A stretch of DNA of 60,000 nt from Strigamia acuminata (lineage: Eukaryota > Arthropoda > Chilopoda > Geophilomorpha > Linotaeniidae). The notes under the pieces were generated by a model, which was given only the letters and a program-made list of their open reading frames with translations, searched no databases and was not told the DNA's origin. The stretch is taken from the NCBI GenBank assembly GCA_949358305.1, contig OX442320.1:12108259-12168258 (forward strand), read 5' to 3'. The stretch's first letter is position 1. Each line of letters starts with the position of its first letter. The position numbers and the translations under genes are program-made. Positions 1 through 11,165 of the stretch are shown piece after piece.

Positions 1-10
1 GCTTCCTTCT

Positions 11-375
11 GATAGATATGTAATGACTTGCAACAGGATGATTTCTAATGATAGGGATGTAGTGACTAGCAACAGGACGGTACTTAAGGGTAGGTGTGTA
101 CATCAACTAGGAACAGGACAATTCCTAATGATAAGAGTTTGCAGTGACTAGGAACAGGACGATTCCTAATGATAGGGGCGTGCAGTGACTAGCAATAGGA
201 TGGAACTTAATGAAAGAGTTCCAAAGGACGATTTCAGAGTTCTTAAGGACGATTTCCATTGGCGAGTATGATGACAAACAAAAGGACGATGCCCAATGTC
301 GAATAAAATGACTAGCAACAGGATGATACCTAACAGTAAACTATCAATGATTAGTATATTGACTAACAACAGGAT
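11..375. repeat. Degenerate tandem repeat, unit about 39-41 bases, roughly 8 copies
   Basis: Successive copies share a core like gtgactagcaacaggacgat followed by tcctaatgatagg. The first five copies are spaced 39-41 bases apart; the copies around 212-300 are scrambled and the last two are partial. The array starts at or before the left edge, so its full length is unknown. No coding potential is seen. Confidence 0.75.
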
Positions 376-659
376 ATTTTCTTAACTTTCCCTTAACTTA
401 CTCTTAGCTTATCCAGATCAATAATTGAACTCTTATTCACCTAGATCTATTATTGACACAGAAGATGGATACAAAATCAGGCAATCAACATTTCGTTTTT
501 TACTTAAGTTTTAAATTTTTACATAATTTGCACAAAATTCATCTTAAACTCTTTGTTGGTAATGAGTGTGAACATTTATTAAACTAAAAGATGAATTCTA
601 CACGTTACCCACTTCTCAGAGGTTTTCATTGATCACAAACCACTTTATCTTACACAAAA

Positions 660-1453
660 CTAATTTCTGCTTCAAATCAAGTTTTATAAATGTAACCGCA
701 TTGAGTGTATAGCACAAATACCATTATGTTTGAATCGGAGATTATTGATTCTCCCATTAACTCCTTGCCGCATTACCTGAAACAACAATGTCCACTTCAA
801 CTATACAAAAATTCAGCAAATTGCTAAAACATTTCGCCTCACTTGTCCCCATCGTATAGGTTGCTTTGGCGTACCTCCAAAAAGTCTCACACACGCGTAT
901 CGTTCTTGTACCTTCCCAAAAACTCAACTTTACAAACTGTGCACTAACAGTCCGTCGTGCAAACTAAATGACTAAATCACAAAAATTCATCACTTACAAG
1001 TTGCAAATTCCATGGATATAATGTGCAACATACAATTCACAAAAATTCATTCAATCCAAAAAAGCAAAAATGAACAAAAAATCTAGTTAAATACCTGTCC
1101 TCTTTTTTAAATATCAAATGCGGTTCCGTGTAATTGTCAGCGACTTCTTCGAATCGTACGCAAGTGTGGTGTTCCCAGTGTTGCATTCCTTTCAGAATGG
1201 CACCAGGATCTCCCAGCGCGTAATTAAAAGAGATAGAGATTGTGCGTTAATTATTTTCTTTTTCACGTTTTATCTTACAGCTGGCATTGAATCTGTACGG
1301 AACTCGCGCTTGCGGCCGATGGTATTTCGTCCACTTTTCTGCTTTTCTAGTTTCTACTGGACTCGTGAGGAGCCTAAGCTTATGTTGTTCTCCCTGGTAC
1401 AATTTGTGGCCTTCCGCATCGTATCCTGCATTTTCCGTTTCAACTGTGGCTGA
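660..1453 (-). pseudogene. Decayed astacin-type metallopeptidase with CUB domain
   Basis: Two spliceable minus-strand exons (1453-1279 and 1209-1095, joined in frame) encode the start of an astacin domain: a basic stretch, then ARVPYRFNAS, then HWEHHTCVRFEEV, the usual 'W...TCVRF' signature. The next part of the family, with the zinc site HExxHxxGxxH, is not present between 1095 and 1000. Further down (about 947-660) lie two exons clearly homologous to the CUB exons at 1991-2097 and 1801-1924, but with in-frame stops in place of the conserved Cys-Trp-Asp and Tyr-Cys-Gly parts. I read this as a broken tandem copy of an astacin-CUB gene. Region 1454-1800 holds no other gene that I recognise. 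Confidence 0.6.
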
Positions 1454-1800
1454 CTGAAAAATTAATTAATCTTACTATTTCTTTTCCTCGTTCAAACAAA
1501 TGAATTTACCGCATCAATGTGTCGAGCATCGGTACAAACTTGGGCTACAAAAAACAAAATAATTTTCAGCATGTCTGCTACATTGGTGGTTGGCAAGATT
1601 GCAGGAAAAAGGAATGAATACCAATGTCCAGCGCTAATATTCGTCAAAGTTCCTTCGATAGCAAACAATGTACCTGTACCTGTAACGCCGTCTGAATTAA
1701 ACATTCCATAAGATTTAATCAAACTCTCAATTAATCAAATAAATTCCACAGGTTTCCTTCATCGTATCGCTTTTTATTGACTACACAACATACCTTTATC

Positions 1801-2480
1801 TTAAACAAAATTAATTTTTGCTTCAAATCCAATGTCATCACCATATTGCGTGGAAAACACAAAGACCATTGTATTTGAATCCGAAGTTATTGATGATTCT
1901 CCCGTCAACTCAGTGCCACAATACCTGAAACCACAATATCCACTTTAACTAAACAAAAATTTACTATTTTTCTAAAACATTTCGCCTCACTTGTCTCCAT
2001 CGTGCAAGTTGTTTTGGCGCACCTCCAAAAAATCCCAAACGCACCCATCGCTTTCGTCGGACCTTCTCGAAAGCTCAAACTTCTTAAACTGTGCATGCTG
2101 GAGCCTTCAATATAAAAATCATCATTTACCACTCATTTCAAATCCATCATCTATAAAAATACTTACGACGTTAGTGACCACCCAAACACATTTTGAGTTT
2201 GCTGGATAGAAATCTGGATAGTTCGGCGACTGGATAATTGATGGGCGCGTAATTGCACCTCCACAGCTTAGTTCTGGAAAAACGAAGAAAATATAAAATA
2301 AATATAAAATAAAATTTATAAAGATAAAAGCACCTTCATCGACTTGGGCTGCTTCTCCTCGAAAGAGCGGGTCTGTTTGCTTCAACAGAAATTTTGAATG
2401 AAAAGCGAGTGTGTAAAAGAACTACCCGGATCACGGGTTGTTTGGTTCGGATCGATGCTTCCATCTGGTGCGAAACAGCT
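1801..2480 (-). CDS. CUB-domain exons, 3' end of an astacin/CUB-type gene (partial)
   Basis: Three minus-strand exons (2273-2167, 2097-1991, 1924-1801) join in frame into one CUB domain that ends at a TAA. Recognisable parts are SCGG...IIQSPNYPDFYP, CVW, then CVWDFLEVR, YCGTEL and a final IGFEAKINFV. The segment between CVW and the second exon is shorter than usual in CUB domains. An upstream exon at about 2388-2326 (acidic linker) fits in phase. A further exon near 2480-2430 reading CFAPDGSIDPNQ looks like the end of an astacin domain, but I could not join it in phase. The catalytic part is not found in the window, so the gene may be truncated by the neighbouring Pez locus. Function is presumably secreted protein binding or proteolysis; intactness is doubtful. 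Confidence 0.55.
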
Positions 2481-2882
2481 AAAACTAATTATTATTATTT
2501 TTTTAATATCTCCGAGCGAAAGTTTGTTTAGAATTTATTTGAATGCAACTTTTGGGAAAGAATTTTATCTATTTATGTATTTATTTATTTTTTTCTCGAC
2601 AATTCGACACGCTCCGAATGAACGACCAATGGTCACACTCGTTACATTGCGTGGGAAAATGGCGTAATGGCGTCGTTTGGTCGATAAGTAAACTTCTTGT
2701 ATCGCACCGTGTTTACGTCGAGAGGTAATAACAATAATAATAATAATAATAATAATATTTTTTTTAAACGATTATTTTCTCGTAGATTCGTCGGGCACAT
2801 AATGTGAGTGGCGCCTCAAGGATAACGCGCAAGTGGAACAAACTAAGAGACCGTCGTGGGAGCCGACCGTGGCATTTTCCAA
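2481..2882. other. Intergenic / 5' region of Pez with AT-rich microsatellite
   Basis: No supported coding exon. A trinucleotide run (ATA/AAT) occupies about 2728-2757 and is followed by a T run. The stretch from about 2766 to 2882 is probably 5' untranslated sequence of the phosphatase gene. Confidence 0.5.
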
Positions 2883-5800
2883 ATGCCATTCAAATTGAAA
2901 TTGAAGAAAACTCGTCAGTACAACGTAGTCTCCAAAAATGTGTTTATTATCTCGGTGGAATTACTCGATAACACCGTGGTGGAATGCACGCTCACTTCGG
3001 ACAGCACGGGGCAGGACTGCCTCGGAAACGTGTGTCAGCGATTGGGTTTACAACAGGTATATAGAAGACAAAACAAAACAAAACAAACACGGGAGTATTA
3101 CATTACATTAATTACAGGTGGAATATTTCGGGCTGCGGTTTGCGTCCAAGCGGCTCAAATATCAATGGGTCGAGCTGGACAAACCCCTGAAAAAACAACT
3201 GGACAAATTCGCGCTTCAAGAAACGTATTTGTACTTGGGAATCATGTTTTACGTGGACGACGTTCATCAATTACAAGATGAAGTTACCAGGTTATTTAGT
3301 TATTTATTTATTAAATTAAATTATGTTAAATAAAATACAATTTGATTTGTTGGGTAGATATCAGTACTTTTTGCAGCTGAAATCGGATATAATAAACGGG
3401 CGCTTGCCGGCCAACCAAGACGAGGCGGTCCAACTGGCGAGTTACAGTTTGCAAGCCGAATTCGGCGACCACGACCCCGAGAGACACACTGCCGAGTATT
3501 TGAAGGGTTTTCTACTGCTTCCAAAAGTATATATATATTTATATCGTGTATTATATCGTAGTGTACGTTGAGGATGTTGGCTTATTTGTTTTTTTTGATT
3601 CAGTATATGATTAACGACCAAGTTTTATTGGAAAGTCTGACGGAAAAGGTGGTTTTGTCGCATCGCAATTTGACGGGTTTGTCGCAAACGGCGGCGGAGA
3701 TTTATTACATCATGAAAACGCAGCAGCTGGAGGGCTACGGGCAGGAAACTTTTGTTGCGAAGGACGACTCGGGCTTGGACGTCGAGTTGTCGATCGCCAC
3801 GAATGGCATTCACATTCGAGTTTCTTGCGGGCAGCAGTCGACTCTCATCGCTTGGAAGGAGATTAGTCATATTTCGTTTCACAAACGCAACTTGATACTG
3901 GAATGCGGCAATATCGGACAAATGCTTCAGTTTCAACTGGTGAGTGTTTGAAAAACAAAAAAAAATATTAAAAACATTAAAAATTAATTAATTAATTTTT
4001 TAGGACGAAGCGGACGTGACGAAATATTTGTTGAAATTGTGCCTTTTGAAGCTCGACTTTTACACGAAAGGAAAAATTGATTCGTCGGGAAATGGCGACT
4101 GCAGCGTCGATTTTGACAAATACACGGTCAAATCGCTGTGAGTCCATTTAAAAATGTATACAAATTTAATAATAATAATAATAATAATAATAATTTGATT
4201 CTAATCGACAGTGACACTCAACATATACTCAACCAGTTTGAGAGCTTGGTAAGTATATCTCTGAAATTTAAAGTTAAACTTACAGTTAAATTTGAATTTC
4301 TTTCTTTCTGTAGAAAGGATCACTGAGTAATGTTTACCAGGAACGGCGTCAGTCGGCCGGTAGTGCACTTTGCAATGGATATTAATTTGTATTTGTATTT
4401 GTATTGAAATGTTGTTGTTTGTTTTGTTTAGAGGAAATTCGAATTCCGTTTTCGCAATCGGACGCCGCCCTGTACGAAGATTACTCGTACCCGTTCCCGT
4501 CGGGCTCGCAGCTGAACGTGGTGCTGCACGGCGACAGCATCTACAGCGTCAATTCTCTCGGCAGATCCAACCCGAATTTCGTGCAGAACTTTAACTCGGC
4601 GTCGAGCTTGAGCATCCCGTCGGGCCGCTCCAGCAACCCGCACTTGCGCGCGCTGCTGCCGTCGTACCGGCCCGCGCCCGACTACGAGACGGCCGTGCAG
4701 CAGAAGTACGCCAAACACAGCGCCAGCCTGGGCAGCCTGAACGGGTACGCGCCCAACGACCCCATGCGCTTCCAGCCCGTCAAGAGCTACTACCACTACA
4801 AAAATTTCACCGACCTCACCGACCTTGATGCGGTCGTCGCGGCCCCCTACCGCACCAACGACGTGCCGCACCGCACCGTCGACCGCTTGACGCCCGTTTC
4901 CAACCTCATGCTGCCGCCGATGCACACGTACAGCACGCCCGAACTCACCACTCAGGGCCTGCACGTGCCCGAAGCCGACGGGATGCTCGCCCTCGCCCAC
5001 CACCGCCAGGCCAAGCCCAAGCCCAAGCCGAAGCCGCCTCCGCCGCCTCCTCCTTCGCCGCCGCCGCCGCCGCCGCCACCGCCGCCGTACCCGCACGACC
5101 AGCGGTCGAGCGGCGGCGCCAAGTCGAACTCGAACGGTTTCGCGCGCAACGCCATCTTGGAAGAGGTCGGCGAACGCAACGCGGATTCTAGTCACGGGCC
5201 GATGATGGTGGCCGCCATGAACGGGCTCACGTTGTCGCGGCCCGGCGCCGTCGAGGTTTGGATCGCGTCCGTGCGCAAAGATGATTTATTCTGTCTATTG
5301 TTCGTAACAGGTGGTCGAAAGCCAGTTGCCAGAGGGGTTGGTGTTTAAGGAATTCGAAGGGATTTTGAAGAAGCGGGCGAACGCCGACTATTCGACGGCG
5401 CTGCTCGCGGAGAACGCGCCGAGGAACCGGTTCAAGGACGTGCTGCCGTACGAGGACAACCGGGTGCGCCTGTCGCCCGCCAAAGAGAACAACACGGGTT
5501 ACATCAACGCGTCGCACATTTCCGTCCGTTCCGTTCCGTTTTAATCATTTTGATGATTTTGATTTGATTGATTTGATTGAACGTTGGGTTTTGCGCCGCA
5601 GGTGACGCTGGCGAACCGGCAGCATTTCTACATCGCAGCTCAAGGACCCCTGGCCAACACGGTGGGCGATTTCTGGCAGATGGTGTGGGAGCAGCAGTCG
5701 CAACTGATCGTGATGCTGACGGAACTGCACGAGCAGGGACGCAGCAAGTGTTTTCCCTATTGGCCGCACGATCGTCGCAAACTGCAATTCCAAGAGGTTA

Positions 5801-6379
5801 GTTCGAATTTTCAATTTTCAATTTTTAATTTTTGTATTTTTCATTTTAATTTTTCATTTCAGTTTGACGTGAGTCATAAATTCAGTACGAAATCGGCGAG
5901 TTACACGACGAGCTTGCTCGCGCTGGAACATCTGGCGAGCAAGAAGCAGCGCGACGTGTGGCACATCCAGTATACCGATTGGCCCGACCACGGCTGCCCG
6001 GACGACGTGCACGGATTTCTCAGTAATTGAATTGAACGAAAGAAAGAAATAGAAATTATTGCGCCACGAAAATTGAATTGAATTGATTTAAACAGATTTC
6101 ATGGAGGAGATCGATTCGGTGCGGCGCCACACGAGCGCGAACGAAAGCGCGAGCAATTGTCCGTTGGTGGTGCATTGCAGCGCGGGCGTCGGGAGGACTG
6201 GCGTCACCATTCTGACGGACCTCATGCTCTACTGCGTCGACTACAACGAGAAAATCGACGTGGCCAAGTTCCTCACGTGCCTGAGGCAGCAGCGGATGCT
6301 GATCGTTCAAACGGTGGCTCAATACAAGTTCGTCTACACCGTGTTGAGCGAACGCTTAAAAAATTCTCGTTTGATTTGA
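2883..6379 (+). CDS. PTPN14: FERM-domain non-receptor tyrosine phosphatase, Pez / PTPN14-PTPN21 type
   Basis: Twelve exons (2883-3056, 3118-3290, 3358-3526, 3604-3939, 4004-4137, 4212-4248, 4314-4359, 4432-5255, 5311-5523, 5602-5796, 5863-6022, 6096-6379) give about 914 residues. The N-terminal FERM domain starts [14 protein letters not shown] and contains [11 protein letters not shown] and [18 protein letters not shown]. The middle holds family motifs ([17 protein letters not shown]) and a Lys-Pro/polyproline stretch ending in PPPPY, a PPxY-type WW-binding motif like those by which PTPN14 binds YAP. The C-terminal PTP domain has the WPD loop ([10 protein letters not shown]), the P-loop [11 protein letters not shown] with catalytic Cys and Arg, and ends LKNSRLI, close to human PTPN14/21. 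Known role of the family: junctional/cortical regulation of Hippo and growth signalling. The start is chosen by homology. All catalytic residues are present. Confidence 0.95.
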
Positions 6380-6565
6380 ATCAACTATTTATTGTAGTCC
6401 AATTGAGGGTAATCGAAATCATGGCAACATTTAATCTTTTCTTTCTTTTCTTCTTTTCTTTTATTCTTTTCTTCGTTTGTTTTTGGCAGCTCATTTTTAA
6501 TTAATTTATTGTAAAATAAAAATTACTCATTGTAAATAAATGTCGGGTGCTGTGAGTGAACGATT
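6380..6565. other. Convergent 3' gap between Pez and POGLUT1
   Basis: Only 186 bases separate the two stop codons. The stretch is T- and A-rich with AATAAA-like words on both strands near 6510-6540 and no ORF of interest. The two 3' untranslated regions probably meet or overlap here. Confidence 0.6.
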
Positions 6566-8140
6566 TCAATCGCTTTTGATGATTTGCTTCAGACTCGGAT
6601 CGAGCGAGATTTTGTAGGTCTGCAGGCGGGAAAACTCGACGAGAAGTTGCTGCCAATAACACAGCACGTTCTCCATCGTCACGTGAGTCCAAATCGCGTC
6701 GAATCCGCTGAAAGAGAGAGAGAGAGAGAGAAATAAAGAAAATCATAAATCAATGAATCAAAATGACTGTACTTTTGCGCGATTTTTTGCATCTCAGCGT
6801 CGTTGCGTCGGGCGAATTGCAGCAAGGACCTTGAACCAAGAAATTGGTATCAATTGAATTGAACCGCATTTGATTCGAGTGAATTAATTTGTTAGTACTC
6901 TATGTCACTCGACTTGTGATTGCTGTCCACGGGAATGTAGTGCACCCAGGGTTTGAGCAGCGGGTAGAAGAACTCGTCCCACTCGTCGCCCACGTGGAAC
7001 ACGAGCGATTTGCACAGAAAGAGATGTTTGAACCGGAAACTGGCGGCCACACCGCGGAAGTTGAAGAGGTATTTGTACTGGCAGTGCTCCTCCAGCGACA
7101 CCTCGCTCGCCGGAGGCGCGTGCAACGTGTCCGCGTCCGACTTCCACGCTTGGTTCCTCGTGTATTTCGCATCGACCAAGTCGGGGTTCGCTCGGCTCAG
7201 CAGGATCAACGAATCGCGTTCGGGGCTCGTCCGGGAACCGCGAAAGAACGCTTTCCGCTTTTTTTTCGACCACGGCCATTTTTCGGCCGCTCTGAAATTT
7301 AATTTAATTTGTGTGTTGTTGTCTATTTTAATTTTCATTTTCATTTTACTCGGGTATCGATTTCCGATGTTCGTCCCAACGCCCTAGACCGGTCGGATAG
7401 AGAGATATGGCCGGTCCGCCTTCCCAGAAGGACCAGGCCGGGTATAAAATGTCCCAATATTCTGGAGTCTGCGTACACGAGTTTAATTCGATCGATCGAT
7501 ATATTCTAACGATTTGTATTTGAAAACAAACCTTGCTGAACGACAAGACGGGCATTTGTTTCCACTGTTTCGGACTCTGCGGCCAGTCGCGGGTGTTGAG
7601 CACGAACTCGACGTCGGGCAACCGTTCGATGATTCGCAGCAGAAAGTGCTCGACTCCGCTGCATCGGAACGCGAACAAGCAATCCTTCTGTCTGTACAGT
7701 TTGTGCTCGACGATCTGATAGAATGTTCCGAATTGCTTCGTGCCATCCATTTGTTCTTGGCCGATGCCGTTTTGCCGCCACGGCGACAGGTCGGCGTCGA
7801 GGCTCCTGCAATCCCATAAACTCAACCGTCAATTCCCAACTCTTGCATGATCATCATCGATTCGAATGTTTACTTTTCGAAGCAGCTGCAGTTGCGGTGT
7901 TCGCACGCTTCGTACTTTTCCAGCGCCGCTCGCACATCTTTCAGGTAACCGCTCCAATTTGGATCTAAAACGAACAAAGGGATCCATCAAATTGCCCTTT
8001 TCCCCTTTTATCGATCCTCGCATCTCACCCGTGTATTTTTTAATTCCATCGCAAGATGAGTCTGAATTTCGACTGCACGTTTCGTCCGAGCCGAGCGACG
8101 ATGAAACTGCAACGAGAAAAAATACAGCACGAGTCCACAT
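6566..8140 (-). CDS. POGLUT1: Protein O-glucosyltransferase 1 (Rumi/POGLUT1, CAP10 family)
   Basis: Seven exons on the minus strand (8140-8029, 7964-7874, 7805-7532, 7468-7350, 7291-6899, 6829-6773, 6707-6566) give about 395 residues. A hydrophobic N-terminus ([12 protein letters not shown]) looks like a signal peptide. CAP10-family signatures are strong: [62 protein letters not shown] and [14 protein letters not shown]. The family transfers glucose (and in some species xylose) to serines of EGF repeats, including Notch, inside the ER. The protein ends IIKSD and lacks the KTEL/KDEL-like retrieval tail typical of the family. A (GA)n tract lies in the last intron at about 6712-6732. The gene is divergent from the SLC37-like gene. 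Confidence 0.93.
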
Positions 8141-8274
8141 CTATGAAACGTAAACAAAGTTTAGTTCTGGATCAGGATTTGGATCCGGAGCACGGTGTTT
8201 GCGGTGCTAGCCGCAAGATGTCGGCGTTTGGGCGGCCATGATGTTTGTTTGTCGATAAGGGAACAACTTCTCAC
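8141..8274. promoter_or_regulatory. Short bidirectional promoter region, POGLUT1 / SLC37-like
   Basis: Only 134 bases separate the two divergent start codons, so both promoters and both 5' leaders must sit here. No TATA box is obvious. An upstream ATG at 8241 opens a frame closed by a stop after five codons, so translation of the transporter most likely starts at 8275. Confidence 0.6.
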
Positions 8275-9704
8275 ATGCATGCCCTTCGCAAAAGACAGAT
8301 TTTAGTGTTTTTCACGGGATGGGCGGCGTATGCGGCGACGTATTTACTGAGGAAGCCATTGGGAGTGGTTCGTGCGCGCCGTTTGATCAGAATAACAAAT
8401 TTTAAAATGTGTTATATGCTCTCTTCTCTCGCGCAGATTAAAAACGATTTAGAATTAACTCTAGCGTTCACGAAATTCCAACTGGGATGGCTGGACACCG
8501 CTTTACTGCTTCCTTACGCCCTCGTTCAGATATTCTTGGGGTCTTTGGGAGATCGACTGGGAGCGCGAATCACGTTGTCGCTCGGTCTGATGGTGTCGGG
8601 AGCCGCTTTGGTACCTACGACGTTCGAAAAAAAAAATGAATTAAATAAAATGAATTAAATATTTGCATTATTTCTTTCTTTTGTTTCAAGCTGAGTTTCA
8701 GCATGTGGTCGAATTTCTTGGTGATGATCGGGCTGTTCGGATTGAGCGGTGCCGCGCAGGTAAATGTTTACTCGTTTAGTGCCATTCGTTTACGCTCGAT
8801 TTAATTTAAATCTATTTGCAGGGATTCTGTTGGCCGAACGTGTGTAAGATATTAGGCAGCTGGTACTCGGACGCGTCGAGGAATTCGATATTCGGCATGT
8901 TCGGCACGAGCGCTTTCGCCGGTGGTATCGCGGGGACTTTTTTAGCCGTGAGACGAGATGAGACGAGACGAGATCCGTCGCTTAGTCGTTTGCATCGATC
9001 TTGATCGGATTTGTTTGGTTTTTAGGTTCATTTGCAATGGGAGCTCGGATGGCATCGCGTGTTTTACGTGCCCTCGTTAATTGTGGTGAGGTAAAAAGAG
9101 AAAATTAAAGAATTTGACCCGTTTTGACGCGTTTTGACGCGTTTGTTCAGATAAGTTTGGGTGCCATCACGCTGCTTATTCTCAAAATGCCGTCGGAACT
9201 GAATATCGTCGTGCCGGGAAAAGGTGATTTGTTGAAATGTTGGTTCATTATTTTTTTTATTCGGTTTTCATTATTTATTTATTTCTATCTGAATAGACAT
9301 TCCGTCGCCGATTAAAAATGGCGTTGCACCCAGTTTGTGGAGTCTTTGGAAAATACCGTAAGTTGAGTTTTCCTTTTTGTTGTTGACGAATTGTAATGTA
9401 AGAAATGTGTACCGTTTCAGGATGGTGTTTGAAATCGCAGTTGGCATGTTCTGTTTAAAATTGGTTCGCTATTGCATGTACATGTGGCTGCCGTTGTATC
9501 TGATGCAAGGCGTGCGTCCTATTTTTCCGTTTGAAACTCGATTAAGGGAATAACTTATTCAATTCATTATTTTTCCGCTCAGTTGAGTTACACGAGAGAG
9601 ACGGCAGGAGCGTTTTCCACGGTGTTCGAAATCGGCGGAGTGATGGGAAGCGCGCTACTCGGAATCGTCACGGACAAGTAAATTTAAAAAAAAATTAAAA
9701 AAAA

Positions 9705-9762
<58 letters not shown>

Positions 9763-10286
9763 TTTTTTTATTTTTTTATTAGATATTTTGGCGGACGAAG
9801 CTTGGTGGCCACGACGGTGTCGAGCGGCTTGAGCACGCTCGCCCTGCTCCTGTTTTTCTGCACGGGTTACTACGGATTCGTGTGGAACGCAGTGTTCATG
9901 GCGATCGCCGGCGCCCTGAATTGCGGCCCCGACACCATCCTCGGCGGCTCGTTGCCGGCGCAGATCGGCGACAGTCAGGAAGTGAGTTGCGCGGCCGGCG
10001 TCACGGGATTGGTGAACGGTAAGTGGAAATGTAGAAATGTGGAAAATGTGGAAAGGAAACTTATCAATTGATTGATTGATGAATTGATGAAGGTTTCGGA
10101 AGCGTGGGCGCGTGCTTGGAGGGCCCAATCGTGGGCTACATCTCGCAGACGTACGGCTGGGACGGAATGTTTTACTTGATTCTGCTTCTGTCGGCGGTGG
10201 GCACTTTGAGCACCTACCGCGCCCACTTGATGGAGTCGAAGCTGCGCAAAGTGTATTTGCCGTTGACGCGCGAAATCGTGCAATAG
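8275..10286 (+). CDS. SLC37-like sugar-phosphate/phosphate antiporter (MFS, OPA family)
   Basis: Eleven exons (8275-8367, 8437-8610, 8691-8759, 8822-8947, 9026-9085, 9151-9223, 9297-9357, 9421-9511, 9583-9677, 9783-10018, 10093-10286) encode about 423 residues with around 12 hydrophobic segments. The N-terminus has the family pattern AYAATYLLRKPLGV then IKNDL, and the loop GSLGDRLGAR is the MFS motif A between TM2 and TM3. GFCWPNVCKILGSWY and GMFGTSAFAGGIAG match the SLC37 fold. The C-terminal half carries LVNGFGSVGACLEGPIVGYI, corresponding to the 'D/NG-G-S-G-A' segment of SLC37A1-A3. The family exchanges glucose-6-phosphate or glycerol-3-phosphate for phosphate across internal membranes, mainly the ER. 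The exact subtype (A1-A4) is not clear to me. Confidence 0.88.
9705..9780. repeat. (TTTA)n microsatellite in an intron of the SLC37-like gene
   Basis: About 14 near-perfect TTTA units lie between exons 9 and 10 and run into a T-rich tract directly before the acceptor site. It makes up most of that intron. Confidence 0.85.
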
Positions 10287-11165
10287 ATTTATTACTACGG
10301 CGTACAAGTTAAGTTTCTTTCTGAAAATAATATATGTTTGTAAAGGAGTTGTTTATTTATAAATAAATTTGTAAGATTTATTATTTTCTCGTTTATTTAT
10401 AAATGTTAATCGCGGTCGAAAGCGATGAATCAATCGAGTCGGAACAGACGCTCGTTTGATGGCACGTGAAAAGTGCTTTCATTTTGCACTTGTAAATTCA
10501 ATTCAAGTGCCGCCCGCTCCGGTCAACATCCCACTGAGAGAGAGAAACATTTTTTTTTAATTGCCCGGAAATCCTGACAATTCGTTTACGAGTTGTGAGT
10601 CATGTCATGGTGTTACCAGCTGAGCTTGAGATCACAATTCACAAATGATGACGAATACGACGTTTTCATTGTTGTCTTTCTGCGCTCCGTTGCTCTTGCT
10701 GATCAACGAAGCGATCAGACCGATTAAATAAAACAAAATAAATGAAAACGAATCTGTAGCTTCTTATTCGGTTCAAATCGTGACATCATTTCGAGCCAGT
10801 GTTTTCCTCTGGCACAAATGACGTCATTCTTGAACCACGTTTAAATTTACATTCTTTCTCCACTGCTCTGGCTCGGTCCGATGGCATTTGCTCGCGCACA
10901 ACTTGCGGATCGTGCACGCAACTAACGAGGGAGGTGAGCTAGCTTCACTGCCGACAAGTTTGACTTCTTCGGCGGGCTTCGCTGCAGTGTCGTCTCATTG
11001 ATTTGTTTATTTTACAAATTATTTCGTCGTTTCCCGTTTCAGGTGCCAAGGTTAGAAAAAATGGTAGCGTAATTGATTGATAGTGGAAATATTTTTATTT
11101 TGATGCGTGTCAAGTGGAGTGGAGCTTAAAAAAGATTCCATTAGCAAAGCCATTAAGTGGAACAC
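10287..11165. other. Intergenic region without recognised gene
   Basis: Contains the 3' end of the transporter gene (AATAA-type signal near 10330-10370) and about 750 bases with short fragmentary ORFs only. The part from about 10850 to 11100 is likely promoter and 5' leader of the next gene; a possible 5' leader intron ends at the T-rich cag near 11041. Confidence 0.4.

Noticed and set aside
1118-1453. 111-codon plus-strand ORF
   Set aside because: The minus strand over the same stretch encodes recognisable astacin sequence with good splice sites; the plus ORF has no support.
4428-5195. 255-codon minus-strand ORF opposite Pez exon 8
   Set aside because: It is a shadow of GC-rich coding sequence, rich in Arg and Val with no family signature; the plus strand carries conserved PTPN14/21 motifs.
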